A stretch of 9,778 bases of DNA from positions 1 to 9,778 of the forward strand of contig JBNJGC010000097.1 of NCBI GenBank assembly GCA_051747405.1. The letters are read 5' to 3'. This DNA comes from JAPHTQ01 sp051747405 (GTDB taxonomy: Bacteria; Pseudomonadota; Gammaproteobacteria; Thiohalomonadales; Thiohalomonadaceae). Positions 1 through 6,647 of the stretch are shown here, piece by piece; positions within the stretch are counted from its first letter, which is position 1; the number at the start of each line of letters is the position of its first letter. The position numbers and the translations under genes were made by a program. The notes under the pieces were generated by a model, which saw only the letters and a list, made by a program, of their open reading frames with translations, ran no database searches and was not told the DNA's origin.

Positions 1-1007
1 AGGATCGCTATCGAATATGCCTCCTCGCCGGTGGCGCACCCCGGCACCCAGATTCGTATCTCGTCGCCAAGCTTTTTCGCCCGGACAATGTCAGCGAGTG
101 TGGAGCGCAGGGTCTCGAAGGCCTCTTTGTCGCGGAAAAAATTGGTGACGGAGATGAGGATATCCTTGAACAGCAGGTCCATCTCGTCGGGGTTGTCGGA
201 GGCGAACTGGGCATACTCGGCGAATGTCTCCATCCGTGTAGCGACCATCCGGCGTTTGATGCGGCGCCAGAGCGTCCCCTCTTTATACCCGGAAAAGTCC
301 ACCGAGGTGCGGCGTCGCACCTTGGCCAGCAAGTCGGCCAGTGAGCGGGTCGGAGAGCTGTCCTCCTCGGGTGGCTGCACCGGGCTGCCGCTGTGGAGAA
401 TGGCGTCGACCTCCTCCGCAATCAAACCGGACTCAAGGATGCGGTGGACCGCCCCCGTATCGATGGCAGCGAGGGGCATACCGCTGTACTTGGCACTCGA
501 GGGCTCCTGGGCAAAGCAGAGACCGCCATGGAGCTTGATCTGTCGCATCCCGTAGGCGCCGTCGCTGCCGGTGCCGGAGAGGATCACCCCGATCGCATCC
601 TCGCCCTTCTCCTCGGCCAGGGAGGAGAAAAAGTCGTCGATCGAGGGCTTGGGGACGATCTTGGTGGGCGCTGCCGAGAGGTGGAAACGCCCATCTTTCA
701 GAAGCAAGCTGGTGCTCGGCGGCGTGACGTAGATCGTGCCCTGTTTCGGGAGGCAGCCGTCGCACACCTCCTCGACAGCCACTTTGGTTTTGCGTTGCAG
801 CAGCTCAACCAGCATGGAGCGGTAGGTGGAGGACATGTGCTGGACAATGACGAAACTGGCCGGCACATTCTCAGGGAGGTTGGCGACGAACTCGTTCAGG
901 GCTTCGAGTCCGCCTGCAGAGGCGCCGACGCCGACAATGATGGAGCGCTCGGCGGGTGTGTCTGAGAGGCGTCCGGCGCCCTCGTTGGTTGCCGTTGCTT
1001 CAGGCAT
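1..1007 (-). CDS. CheB-CheR fusion protein (chemotaxis-type methylesterase/methyltransferase), N-terminal part, runs off left edge
   Basis: The reading frame stays open from an ATG at 1007 to the window edge, giving 335 codons with no stop. Residues about 20-200 are a CheB methylesterase domain. Its catalytic triad is visible: Ser30 in GASAGG, His58 in VQHM and Asp150 in SGTGSDGA. No receiver domain precedes it. From about residue 204 a CheR domain begins: the helical N-terminal part, then the SAM-binding GCATGEEAYS motif just before the edge. In such fusions CheB removes, and CheR adds, methyl groups on glutamates of chemoreceptor-like proteins; many also carry PAS and histidine kinase domains further on, which cannot be seen here. 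The start is supported by AGAGGT about six bases upstream and by an in-frame stop 16 codons upstream. It lies downstream of comM on the same strand with a 163-base gap and probably has its own promoter. Family assignment is firm; the signalling pathway served is unknown. Confidence 0.93.
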   Translation of the reverse strand, partial: MPEATATNEGAGRLSDTPAERSIIVGVGASAGGLEALNEFVANLPENVPASFVIVQHMSSTYRSMLVELLQRKTKVAVEEVCDGCLPKQGTIYVTPPSTSLLLKDGRFHLSAAPTKIVPKPSIDDFFSSLAEEKGEDAIGVILSGTGSDGAYGMRQIKLHGGLCFAQEPSSAKYSGMPLAAIDTGAVHRILESGLIAEEVDAILHSGSPVQPPEEDSSPTRSLADLLAKVRRRTSVDFSGYKEGTLWRRIKRRMVATRMETFAEYAQFASDNPDEMDLLFKDILISVTNFFRDKEAFETLRSTLADIVRAKKLGDEIRIWVPGCATGEEAYSIAI

Positions 1008-1070
1008 CAGCGACCTCTGGCTTTGTGGCGCGGGCCTGAGTGTCGGCTCCTGCGTCTAACATGGCGAATC

Positions 1071-1101
1071 CTTTACAATCATTCGGTTGGCTATTGTAAA
1101 G
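1071..1101 (-). promoter_or_regulatory. Palindromic promoter candidate for the CheB-CheR gene
   Basis: A perfect 9-base inverted repeat, CTTTACAAT (1071-1079) and ATTGTAAAG (1093-1101), is separated by 13 bases. Read leftward it gives TTTACA (1100-1095), a 17-base spacer and TGTAAA (1077-1072), close to sigma-70 boxes at the ideal spacing and about 65 bases from the CheB-CheR start. Symmetry means the same boxes exist rightward. It could instead be an operator. There is no T-run, so an intrinsic comM terminator is unlikely. This is pattern matching only. Confidence 0.4.
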
Positions 1102-1170
1102 AATCGGCTCCGCTATTACACGCATGAATAGTGTGAATATCTAGCGGGCACGGAGAGAAGGGGGGCAGGC

Positions 1171-2673
1171 TTACTGCCGGTCCAGCTTGCGGTAGCTGAT
1201 CGCCTCGCTCAGGTGGGGCATTTCGATCCGTTCGCAGCCGGCCATATCGGCTATGGTGCGGGCCAATTTGAGGATGCGCTGGTGGGCGCGTGCCGACAGC
1301 CCCAGCTTCTCCGTTGCCTGCTCCAGCAGGTTGGCCTCCCTCTCTCCCAGGCGACAGTGCTCTTTGATCTCGCGGTTGTCGAGGTGGGCATTGGCCTTGT
1401 CGCTACGCTCCAGCTGCCGTTCCCGGCACCGTGCCACGCGCTGGCGGACCGTGGCGCTTGCCTCCTCCTCGTGGCCGGGCTGCTGGAGAGTTCCCCGTGG
1501 TAAGGGCGGCACCTCCACATGCAGGTCGATGCGGTCGAGCAGGGGGCCGGAGAGGCGGCTGCGGTAGCGGGCGATCTGCTCGGGGGTGCAGTGACAGCGT
1601 CCGGAGGGGTGGCCCAGATAGCCGCAGGGGCAGGGGTTCATCGCCGCCACCAGCTGAAAGCGGGCGGGGAACTGCGCCTGGCGGGCGGCGCGGGAGATGG
1701 TGATCTGGCCCGACTCCAGTGGCTCGCGCAGTACCTCCAGCACCTTGCGGTCGAACTCCGGCAGCTCGTCGAGAAACAGCACCCCCTGGTGGGCGAGGGA
1801 GATCTCGCCGGGGCGCGGGTGGCTGCCGCCGCCTACCAGTGCCACCGCCGAGGCGGTGTGGTGGGGGGCGCGAAAGGGGCGGCTGCCCCACTGCTCGAAG
1901 CGAAAACCCTGCTCGCTGATGGAGGCCAGCGCGGCCGCCTCTATCGCCGCCTCCTCCTCCATCGGCGGGAGGATACCGGGCAGCCGGCTGGCGAGCATGG
2001 TTTTGCCCGTGCCGGGAGGGCCGAACATCAGCATGCTGTGACCGCCGCTGGCGGCGATCTCCAGCGCACGTCGGGCATGGGGCTGACCGTAGACCTCGGC
2101 CAGGTCGGCGCCGTGGCTGGATGGTTGGCGGGGCGCCGGCGGGGCGTGGCGCGGCAGCAGGGTCTGGCCGTGGAGGTGGGCGATCACATCGAGCAGGTGT
2201 TCGGCCGGGAGGATGGTGGCACCGCTGACCAGAGCCGCCTCATCGGCGTTTTGCTGCGGCACCACCAGGGTGCGACCGGCATCCCGCGCCTGTAGCGCCA
2301 CCGGCAGTATGCCGCGGATGGGACGCAGTTGGCCGCCCAACCCCAGCTCTCCCACAAATTCGTAGTGGCTCAGGCCGTCGTTCGGGATCTGGCCGGAGGC
2401 GGCGAGGATACCCAGGGCGATGGGCAGGTCGAAACGTCCCCCCTCCTTGGGCAGATCCGCCGGCGCGAGACTGATGGTGATCCGCCGTGCGGGAAACTCG
2501 AAGCGGGTGTTGAGCAGTGCGGCGCGTACCCGATCCTTGCTCTCTTTGAGCGCTGCCTCCGGCAGGCCGACAATGGAGAGGCTGGGGAGGCCATTACCCA
2601 AGTGGACCTCAACACTGACCTCCGGCGCTTGGATGCCGGTGGCGGCGCGGGTAAATGTGGTGGCAAGCGACAT
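1171..2673 (-). CDS. comM: ComM/YifB-family AAA+ ATPase (Mg-chelatase-like), branch-migration helicase for DNA uptake
   Basis: This is a 500-residue protein of full family length. In bacteria where ComM has been studied it is a hexameric helicase that promotes branch migration while incoming single-stranded DNA is integrated during natural transformation; it acts in the cytoplasm. The N-terminal ChlI-like domain is typical (VEVHLGNGLPSLSIVGLPE, then LAPADLPKEGGRFDLPIA). The AAA+ core has Walker A GPPGTGKT (about 218-225) and Walker B LFLDE (about 299-303). A four-cysteine cluster, CPCGYLGHPSGRCHC (Cys348, 350, 360, 362), is characteristic of the family. A GTG six bases upstream is also in frame, but ATG at 2673 fits better: GGGAAGG sits at the right distance and the protein then begins MSLATTFTRA, as in homologues. 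It follows ubiK on the same strand after 86 bases. Presence in non-transformable bacteria is common, so competence cannot be inferred. Confidence 0.96.
   Translation of the reverse strand: MSLATTFTRAATGIQAPEVSVEVHLGNGLPSLSIVGLPEAALKESKDRVRAALLNTRFEFPARRITISLAPADLPKEGGRFDLPIALGILAASGQIPNDGLSHYEFVGELGLGGQLRPIRGILPVALQARDAGRTLVVPQQNADEAALVSGATILPAEHLLDVIAHLHGQTLLPRHAPPAPRQPSSHGADLAEVYGQPHARRALEIAASGGHSMLMFGPPGTGKTMLASRLPGILPPMEEEAAIEAAALASISEQGFRFEQWGSRPFRAPHHTASAVALVGGGSHPRPGEISLAHQGVLFLDELPEFDRKVLEVLREPLESGQITISRAARQAQFPARFQLVAAMNPCPCGYLGHPSGRCHCTPEQIARYRSRLSGPLLDRIDLHVEVPPLPRGTLQQPGHEEEASATVRQRVARCRERQLERSDKANAHLDNREIKEHCRLGEREANLLEQATEKLGLSARAHQRILKLARTIADMAGCERIEMPHLSEAISYRKLDRQ
1931..1938. 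other. GCGGCCGC octamer (NotI-type target) inside comM
   Basis: This is the only copy of the octamer I found in the window. It is worth recording because the window also encodes a NotI-family endonuclease. If that enzyme keeps the NotI specificity, this site must be methylated in the host. The specificity itself is not shown by the sequence. Confidence 0.9.
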
Positions 2674-2759
2674 AAGCACCTTCCCTGGAACCGTAGTGAC
2701 TATATGCTAAATAGCCTCCGCGCACGGTGCAATCCCCCGGACACCCGCCGGTGTAGAGA

Positions 2760-3020
2760 TCACTGCTGGGGCTTGTGGAGCAGCTTCTCCTCCAGCTCGG
2801 CGACCTGCTTCTCCAGCGCCTCGAGTCTGGCGCGGGAGCGCTGCAGCACCTGTGCCTGGACCTCGAACTCTTCGCGGGTGACCAGATCCATCTTGCTGAA
2901 AGCGCTATGCAGTACCGCGCGGATATTCTTCTCCATATCCTCTTTCAAGGCGCTGGCCCCGGGGGGCATGGCGGCGCTGATGCGTTGGCTCAGCTCATCG
3001 ATCAGTTTTGCATTCATCAT
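2760..3020 (-). CDS. ubiK: UbiK (YqiC/BMFP family) accessory factor for ubiquinone biosynthesis
   Basis: This small protein of 86 residues matches the YqiC/BMFP family along its length: an N-terminal amphipathic part (LIDELSQRISAAMP), the hallmark segment DLVTREEFEVQAQVLQRSR, and a C-terminal coiled coil (about residues 53-80, ALEKQVAELEEKL). In E. coli UbiK associates with UbiJ and lipids and is needed for efficient aerobic ubiquinone synthesis; it was earlier described as a membrane-fusogenic protein. Two consecutive ATG codons (3020 and 3017) could start it, and neither has a strong ribosome site. It is divergent from the porin-glnK-amtB unit and upstream of comM on the same strand, an order seen in other gammaproteobacteria. 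The link with its neighbours appears positional rather than functional. Confidence 0.92.
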   Translation of the reverse strand: MMNAKLIDELSQRISAAMPPGASALKEDMEKNIRAVLHSAFSKMDLVTREEFEVQAQVLQRSRARLEALEKQVAELEEKLLHKPQQ

Positions 3021-3076
3021 CGTTTCTGTCCGCTTTATTTACCTGCCCGATAGTGTACGCGATCTGCGCCAGCTTT

Positions 3077-3110
3077 CGCGCCCCAAGGTGGTGCACCGCT
3101 TTGGGGCGCG
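3077..3110. repeat. GC-rich inverted repeat with nested palindrome in the ubiK/porin control region
   Basis: The arms CGCGCCCCAA (3077-3086) and TTGGGGCGCG (3101-3110) are perfectly complementary over 10 bases with a 14-base centre. The centre contains the 8-base palindrome GGTGCACC (3090-3097). There is no T-run on either side, so it is not a standard terminator. It lies in the probable leader of ubiK and overlaps the distal NtrC-like site. It may be an operator or an mRNA hairpin. Confidence 0.6.
3092..3108 (+). promoter_or_regulatory. NtrC-like enhancer site, distal
   Basis: TGCACCGCTTTGGGGCG fits the NtrC (GlnG) consensus TGCACYAWWWTGGTGCA at 13 of 17 positions, with the left half-site TGCAC perfect. 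Its centre is about 129 bases upstream of the start expected from the sigma-54 promoter, a normal enhancer distance. Overlap with a longer inverted repeat gives an alternative reading. Confidence 0.5.
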
Positions 3111-3134
3111 TAGGAGGTGGTCCGGCCAAATTGG

Positions 3135-3151
3135 TGCGCCGTTTAAGTGCA
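3135..3151 (+). promoter_or_regulatory. NtrC-like enhancer site, proximal
   Basis: TGCGCCGTTTAAGTGCA has the TGCAC-N7-GTGCA architecture with a single change in the conserved arms and matches the NtrC consensus at 13 of 17 positions. It is centred 43 bases (about four helical turns) from the distal site, so dimers on both would lie on the same face of the DNA, as expected for a cooperative enhancer. Confidence 0.55.
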
Positions 3152-3202
3152 CACAACAGCGCAAAATAGCCAATGCACTGTTTTTAAAGAATAAATGTAA
3201 GT

Positions 3203-3218
3203 TGGCACAGCTGATGCA
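3203..3218 (+). promoter_or_regulatory. Sigma-54 (RpoN) promoter for the porin-glnK-amtB unit
   Basis: TTGGCACAGCTGATGCAA spans 3202-3219. The -24 element TGGCAC and the -12 element TGCA are in exact register: GG at 3204-3205 and GC at 3216-3217, matching the TGGCAC-N5-TTGC pattern. Transcription would start near 3229, leaving a leader of about 60 bases to the porin start. Two upstream NtrC-like sites and the downstream glnK-amtB genes, classic NtrC targets, strengthen the call. Confidence 0.85.
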
Positions 3219-3287
3219 ATGTCCTGGGTGCAAGGGCTCATAGGCCCGCGAAGAGAGTCTTCACTACACACACCAGGAGTTACGCAA

Positions 3288-3947
3288 ATGAGCACAATGA
3301 AAAAATCCCTGCTGGCCGCTTCCGTTTTGGCCGCCACTGTTGCCAGCGGTTCTGCCATGGCCGAGGTCTCCATGAACATCGGCGCAACCAGCAATTACAT
3401 GTGGCGCGGTGTTACCCAGAGCAATGATGGTGCCGCCGTATCCGGTGGGCTTGACTACGCTCACGACTCCGGGTTCTACGCCGGTACCTGGACCTCCAGC
3501 CTTGCCGGTGGTGACTATGAGCTCGACCTGTATGCCGGCTATGGCGGTGAGGCGGGCGGCTTTGGCTATGACGTCGGCCTTATCACATACCAGTACCCGG
3601 TAAGCGAAACCTACTTCCACGAGGCCTACCTCAACGGCAGCATCAGTATTCTCAACTTCGGCGCAGCCTACACCTTTGGTTCCGATGACGATGAGACCGC
3701 CGAGTTTAGCGAGGACGATGTCTATGTCTACGCCGGTCTGGAAAGTGAGATCGCGCAGGGCATGACCCTGGGCGCCACCGTAGGCTCCTACTCCTTCGAG
3801 AACAACAGCGATTCGGACTACACCCACTTTGCCCTAAGTGTGAGCAAGTCGGACTTCACCCTTGCGCTTGAAAAGAACGACATGGATGACTCTGGCGCAG
3901 GTGAAGACAACCCGCGCGTTACCGTCAGCTGGGGGACCTCGTTCTAA
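3288..3947 (+). CDS. TorF-family putative porin (TIGR02001-type outer-membrane protein)
   Basis: This is a 219-residue secreted protein. It opens with a clear signal peptide (MSTMKKSLLAASVLAATVASGSAMA, cleavage expected after AMA) followed by EVSMNIGATSNYMWRGVTQS, the characteristic start of this family. The rest has alternating aromatic/hydrophobic strands (YELDLYAGYGG, VYVYAGLES, THFALSVSKSDFTLALE) and ends in phenylalanine after VTVSWGTS, the usual C-terminal signature of outer-membrane beta-barrels. The start at 3288 has CAGGAG seven bases upstream; a longer in-frame start at 3219 would precede the transcription start and disrupt the signal peptide. Family members often sit next to glnK-amtB, as here. 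The substrate is not known to me. Position behind a sigma-54/NtrC promoter suggests a role in acquiring a nitrogen compound during nitrogen limitation; this is inference. Confidence 0.88.
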   Translation: MSTMKKSLLAASVLAATVASGSAMAEVSMNIGATSNYMWRGVTQSNDGAAVSGGLDYAHDSGFYAGTWTSSLAGGDYELDLYAGYGGEAGGFGYDVGLITYQYPVSETYFHEAYLNGSISILNFGAAYTFGSDDDETAEFSEDDVYVYAGLESEIAQGMTLGATVGSYSFENNSDSDYTHFALSVSKSDFTLALEKNDMDDSGAGEDNPRVTVSWGTSF

Positions 3948-3972
3948 GCGGGGCTGATAGCTGGAACATTGA

Positions 3973-3995
3973 TGGTCCGCCTCTGTGGCGGACCG
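3973..3995 (+). promoter_or_regulatory. Stem-loop between porin gene and glnK
   Basis: GGTCCGCC (3974-3981) and GGCGGACC (3987-3994) form a perfect 8-base stem with a TCTGT loop, extendable by one T·G pair. No T-run follows, so it is not a complete intrinsic terminator. It sits 24 bases before the glnK start and just ahead of its ribosome site (CGGAGGAT, 4003-4010). Likely roles are protection of the porin message, partial attenuation or an mRNA processing point, which would set porin and glnK-amtB levels apart. Confidence 0.6.
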
Positions 3996-4018
3996 ATCCA
4001 AACGGAGGATTTAGCACT

Positions 4019-4357
4019 ATGAAAATGGTCACGGCAATCATCAAGCCCTTCAAGCTGGATGACGTTCGTGAGGCCCTCTCCGATATCGGCGTACAGGGCA
4101 TCACCGTCACCGAGGTAAAGGGTTTTGGGCGGCAAAAAGGTCACACCGAGCTCTATCGCGGAGCCGAGTATGTGGTGGATTTTCTGCCCAAGGTTCGGGT
4201 TGAGGCGGCAGTGGCCGCTGACCTGGTGGATCAGGTGATCGAGGCGATCTCCAAGGCGGCCAACACCGGCAAGATCGGTGACGGCAAGATCTTCGTCTCC
4301 AATCTGGAACAAGTTGTACGTATCCGCACCGGTGAGTCCGGTCCGGAAGCGCTGTAA
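4019..4357 (+). CDS. glnK: Nitrogen regulatory protein P-II, GlnK type
   Basis: This is a 112-residue protein of exact PII length. PII proteins are trimers that sense ATP/ADP and 2-oxoglutarate and are uridylylated by GlnD. The T-loop is intact with the modifiable Tyr51 in YRGAEYVVDF. Gln39 (ATP/2-oxoglutarate site) and the B-loop TGKIGDGKIFV (83-93, with Lys90) are present, as are Arg101 and Arg103 in the C-terminal region. The first residues, MKMVTAIIKPFKLDDVREAL, are canonical. It is placed directly before amtB, 21 bases apart, so GlnK is preferred over GlnB; residue 54 is Asp, as in E. coli GlnB, where E. coli GlnK has Asn, so the name rests on linkage. When nitrogen is plentiful, unmodified GlnK is expected to plug AmtB. 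The start has GGAGG at a suitable distance. Confidence 0.97.
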   Translation: MKMVTAIIKPFKLDDVREALSDIGVQGITVTEVKGFGRQKGHTELYRGAEYVVDFLPKVRVEAAVAADLVDQVIEAISKAANTGKIGDGKIFVSNLEQVVRIRTGESGPEAL

Positions 4358-4378
4358 CCCTATCGGGAGGGTAACGAG

Positions 4379-5635
4379 ATGGAAGCAGTAACAGAAGTCA
4401 AATATGCGTTGGATACCTTCTATTTTCTGGTATCCGGTGCGTTGGTCATGTGGATGGCAGCAGGGTTTGCCATGCTCGAGGCCGGGATGGTGCGTGCCAA
4501 AAACACCGCCGAGATTCTTACCAAAAACATCTCCTTGTTTGCCATCGCCAGCATTATGTACATGCTGGTCGGGTACAACATCATGTACGGTGACGGACTG
4601 AGCTCCGTGATTCCGAGTATCAGTTTCCTGCTTGGGGCGGACAACACACTGGATGAGGTATTGGCCAGTGGCGGGGATATCTACTACTCCAATATGTCCG
4701 ATTTCTTCTTCCAGGTTGTCTTCGTCGCCACTGCCATGTCCATTGTCTCCGGTGCCGTGGCAGAGCGGATGAAGCTCTGGGCCTTTCTTGCCTTCGCAGT
4801 GGTTATGACCGGTTTCATCTATCCGGTACAGGGCTTCTGGAAGTGGGGTGGCGGTTTCCTCGACGGTCTCGGCTTCCTCGACTTCGCCGGCTCCGGTGTC
4901 GTACACATGGCCGGTGCCGCTGCCGCCCTGGCTGGGGTGATCCTGCTGGGTGCACGCAAAGGCAAGTACGGCAAGAACGGTGAGGTGAATGCCATCCCCG
5001 GGGCCAACATGCCACTGGCTACACTGGGTACCTTCATCCTCTGGTTGGGGTGGTTCGGCTTCAACGGCGGCTCCGAGCTGGTCCTCTCCGATGTGGCTGA
5101 GGCCAATGCTGTGGCGATGATCTTCGTCAACACCAACATGGCCGCTGCCGGTGGTGTGGTCGCCGCGCTCATCACCGCCCGCCTGCTCTTCGGTAAGGCC
5201 GATCTGACAATGGCCCTCAACGGTGCCCTGGCCGGCCTGGTCGCCATTACCGCCGAGCCACTGACGCCGGGTGCCGGCGCAGCGACCATCATCGGCGCGG
5301 TCGGTGGTGTGCTGGTGGTCTTCGCCATCGTCACCCTGGACAAGATGCGTATCGATGACCCTGTCGGCGCCATCTCCGTCCACGGTGTGGTCGGCATCTG
5401 GGGCCTGATCGCGGTGACCTTCACCAATAGCGACGCCTCACTGCTCGCCCAGCTCATCGGCATCGCCACCATCTTTGCCTGGGTCTTTATCGCCAGCTTC
5501 ATCACCTGGATGGTGATCAAGGCGGTCATGGGGCTGCGTGTCAGCGAAGAGGAGGAGTACGAAGGGGTCGACCTCTCCGAGTGCGGCCTGGAGGCCTACC
5601 CGGAGTTCACCGGCTCCAAAGGCTCCGGTATGTAG
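4379..5635 (+). CDS. amtB: Ammonium transporter AmtB
   Basis: This is a 418-residue polytopic inner-membrane protein of the Amt/Mep/Rh family with about eleven hydrophobic spans, which conducts ammonium as a trimer. The twin histidines of the pore are visible: His176 in the signature FLDFAGSGVVHMAG (with Asp168) and His335 in DPVGAISVHGVVGIWG. Phe111 in FFFQVVF and the Phe in LGWFGFNGGSEL correspond to the periplasmic gate region. The cytoplasmic tail (MGLRVSEEEEYEGVDLSECGLEAYPEF) is the conserved element involved in GlnK regulation. No cleavable signal peptide is evident at the N terminus, unlike E. coli AmtB. GGGAGGG at 4365-4371 provides the ribosome site. It is the last gene of the porin-glnK-amtB unit and is followed by a terminator. 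Confidence 0.97.
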   Translation: MEAVTEVKYALDTFYFLVSGALVMWMAAGFAMLEAGMVRAKNTAEILTKNISLFAIASIMYMLVGYNIMYGDGLSSVIPSISFLLGADNTLDEVLASGGDIYYSNMSDFFFQVVFVATAMSIVSGAVAERMKLWAFLAFAVVMTGFIYPVQGFWKWGGGFLDGLGFLDFAGSGVVHMAGAAAALAGVILLGARKGKYGKNGEVNAIPGANMPLATLGTFILWLGWFGFNGGSELVLSDVAEANAVAMIFVNTNMAAAGGVVAALITARLLFGKADLTMALNGALAGLVAITAEPLTPGAGAATIIGAVGGVLVVFAIVTLDKMRIDDPVGAISVHGVVGIWGLIAVTFTNSDASLLAQLIGIATIFAWVFIASFITWMVIKAVMGLRVSEEEEYEGVDLSECGLEAYPEFTGSKGSGM

Positions 5636-5668
5636 TAAAACTAGCGCACACCCCCTGCGCGCTACTTC

Positions 5669-5695
5669 AGGGCACCCTTCGGGGTGCCTTTTTTT
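5669..5695 (+). terminator. Intrinsic terminator of amtB
   Basis: GGCACCC (5671-5677), a TTCG tetraloop and GGGTGCC (5682-5688) form a perfect GC-rich stem, followed at once by seven T residues (5689-5695). It works for rightward transcription only; the opposite side lacks a T-run. A smaller stem, TAGCGC (5642-5647) with GCGCTA (5659-5664), lies just before it. Confidence 0.92.
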
Positions 5696-5738
5696 CGTTT
5701 GTGCTTGGTGGTGTGGGATTGTAAGGGGTATTTGGGAC

Positions 5739-6647
5739 TCAGTCCTTTCCCAGAGCCTTTATTATAGCCGCCATATACACATCCTCATCCGGGAGGGTGA
5801 CATTGTTAAAGGCTTCTTGAAGTTTGTAAACAGTCGTTGAGTGAGTGACAGTTTGTATAATGGGGGTGATTTCAGAGTTGGTTGGTTTATATTTTTCTTC
5901 ATAGCTGTAAGCGTGGAATGTGATGGATGCAGGCTGAAGTGCGTATCGCACTAATCCATCCTGCCCTCCAAGCCTGTCCATGATTCTGTCAAAAACAGGG
6001 TGAGGACATACAAAGAATAGCCCTTTTTTACAAAGGCTTTCACGCTGCAGTACTTGGCCTTTATAGATTAGCTGAGGGAGTATTCTTTTTGATACGTTTT
6101 CCCAATTTAAGCCAGCCGATGTCTTAATGGTTTTACGGGAGCTCTTCAAAGCATCGAACCCCTTACGATATGATCCGGTCGTGTCGATGGTTTGGACCTC
6201 AATGGCAACAAACTCTTCAAGATCCCCATAAGCATCAAGTTTCGCGAGAACCCAATCAACAAAATAACCACCGCGACCGGATTTTTGGGGTAGCCTCAGT
6301 TCGCCACCCCAACGCTTACCAAAGACGGCAACACATGCTGTTGAGTGTCTGGTAGAGAATGCTGCGGCTTCACCGCCAGGAATAAGAGTAAAGTCACTGC
6401 CAAATGCCGTGTCAGCAACATCCCTGAGTATTTTGTAGTCTTCGGCGTACATGCGAATGGGGCAGCATATAACCGGGGGCGAGGTGATTGGTTTAAGTGC
6501 GCATACCCCGGACACAGTGCCGTCATTAAACCTCTTTTCGCATCTTTCATTGAGGATAGGGCACGTTTCAGTTTTTGCCGCGTAGAGTGCGGACTCAGAA
6601 GTGTCCTCAGGGCGATAACCAAAGAACTCCCAGATGGTGCCAGCCAT
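5739..6647 (-). CDS. NotI-family type II restriction endonuclease
   Basis: This is a 302-residue protein. The middle closely resembles NotI as I remember it: GGELRLPQKSGRGGYFVDW, then EEFVAIEVQTIDTTGSYRKG, against NotI GGELSISKTDSSPEFSFDW and VLEIQTMDFHGSYKHA. Catalytic candidates of this PD-(D/E)xK variant are Asp131 and Glu150-x-Gln152, where Gln replaces the usual Lys. The N-terminal cysteines are also kept: Cys29 (TCPIL), Cys36, Cys49 (GVC) and Cys61 or Cys62 (CCP), matching the four-cysteine iron-binding fold of NotI. The enzyme should cut unmethylated double-stranded DNA at a site protected by the upstream methyltransferase. Its start overlaps the methyltransferase stop by one base (TAATG), indicating coupled translation. 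Base composition is AT-richer than flanking genes (22 G+C in the 60 bases from 6061). It converges on amtB. Family is firm; the recognition site is not determined, with GCGGCCGC the first hypothesis. Confidence 0.88.
   Translation of the reverse strand: MAGTIWEFFGYRPEDTSESALYAAKTETCPILNERCEKRFNDGTVSGVCALKPITSPPVICCPIRMYAEDYKILRDVADTAFGSDFTLIPGGEAAAFSTRHSTACVAVFGKRWGGELRLPQKSGRGGYFVDWVLAKLDAYGDLEEFVAIEVQTIDTTGSYRKGFDALKSSRKTIKTSAGLNWENVSKRILPQLIYKGQVLQRESLCKKGLFFVCPHPVFDRIMDRLGGQDGLVRYALQPASITFHAYSYEEKYKPTNSEITPIIQTVTHSTTVYKLQEAFNNVTLPDEDVYMAAIIKALGKD

Noticed and set aside
1519..2295. Open frame (258 codons) on the plus strand inside comM
   Set aside because: It is antisense to the Walker and cysteine motifs of comM and is low-complexity Ala/Gly/Arg sequence.
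3219..3287. Extended N terminus of the porin
   Set aside because: In frame, but it starts before the expected transcription start, lacks a ribosome site and would bury the signal peptide. CAGGAG before 3288 decides the start.
3944..5383. Long open frame (479 codons) on the minus strand opposite glnK-amtB
   Set aside because: It is antisense to two genes with complete family motifs. Its translation is rich in His, Gly, Asp and Gln with no recognisable domain, typical of a shadow frame in GC-rich DNA.
5669..5695. Bidirectional terminator serving the endonuclease gene too
   Set aside because: The T-run is on the amtB side only. For the leftward transcript the hairpin is followed by mixed sequence.
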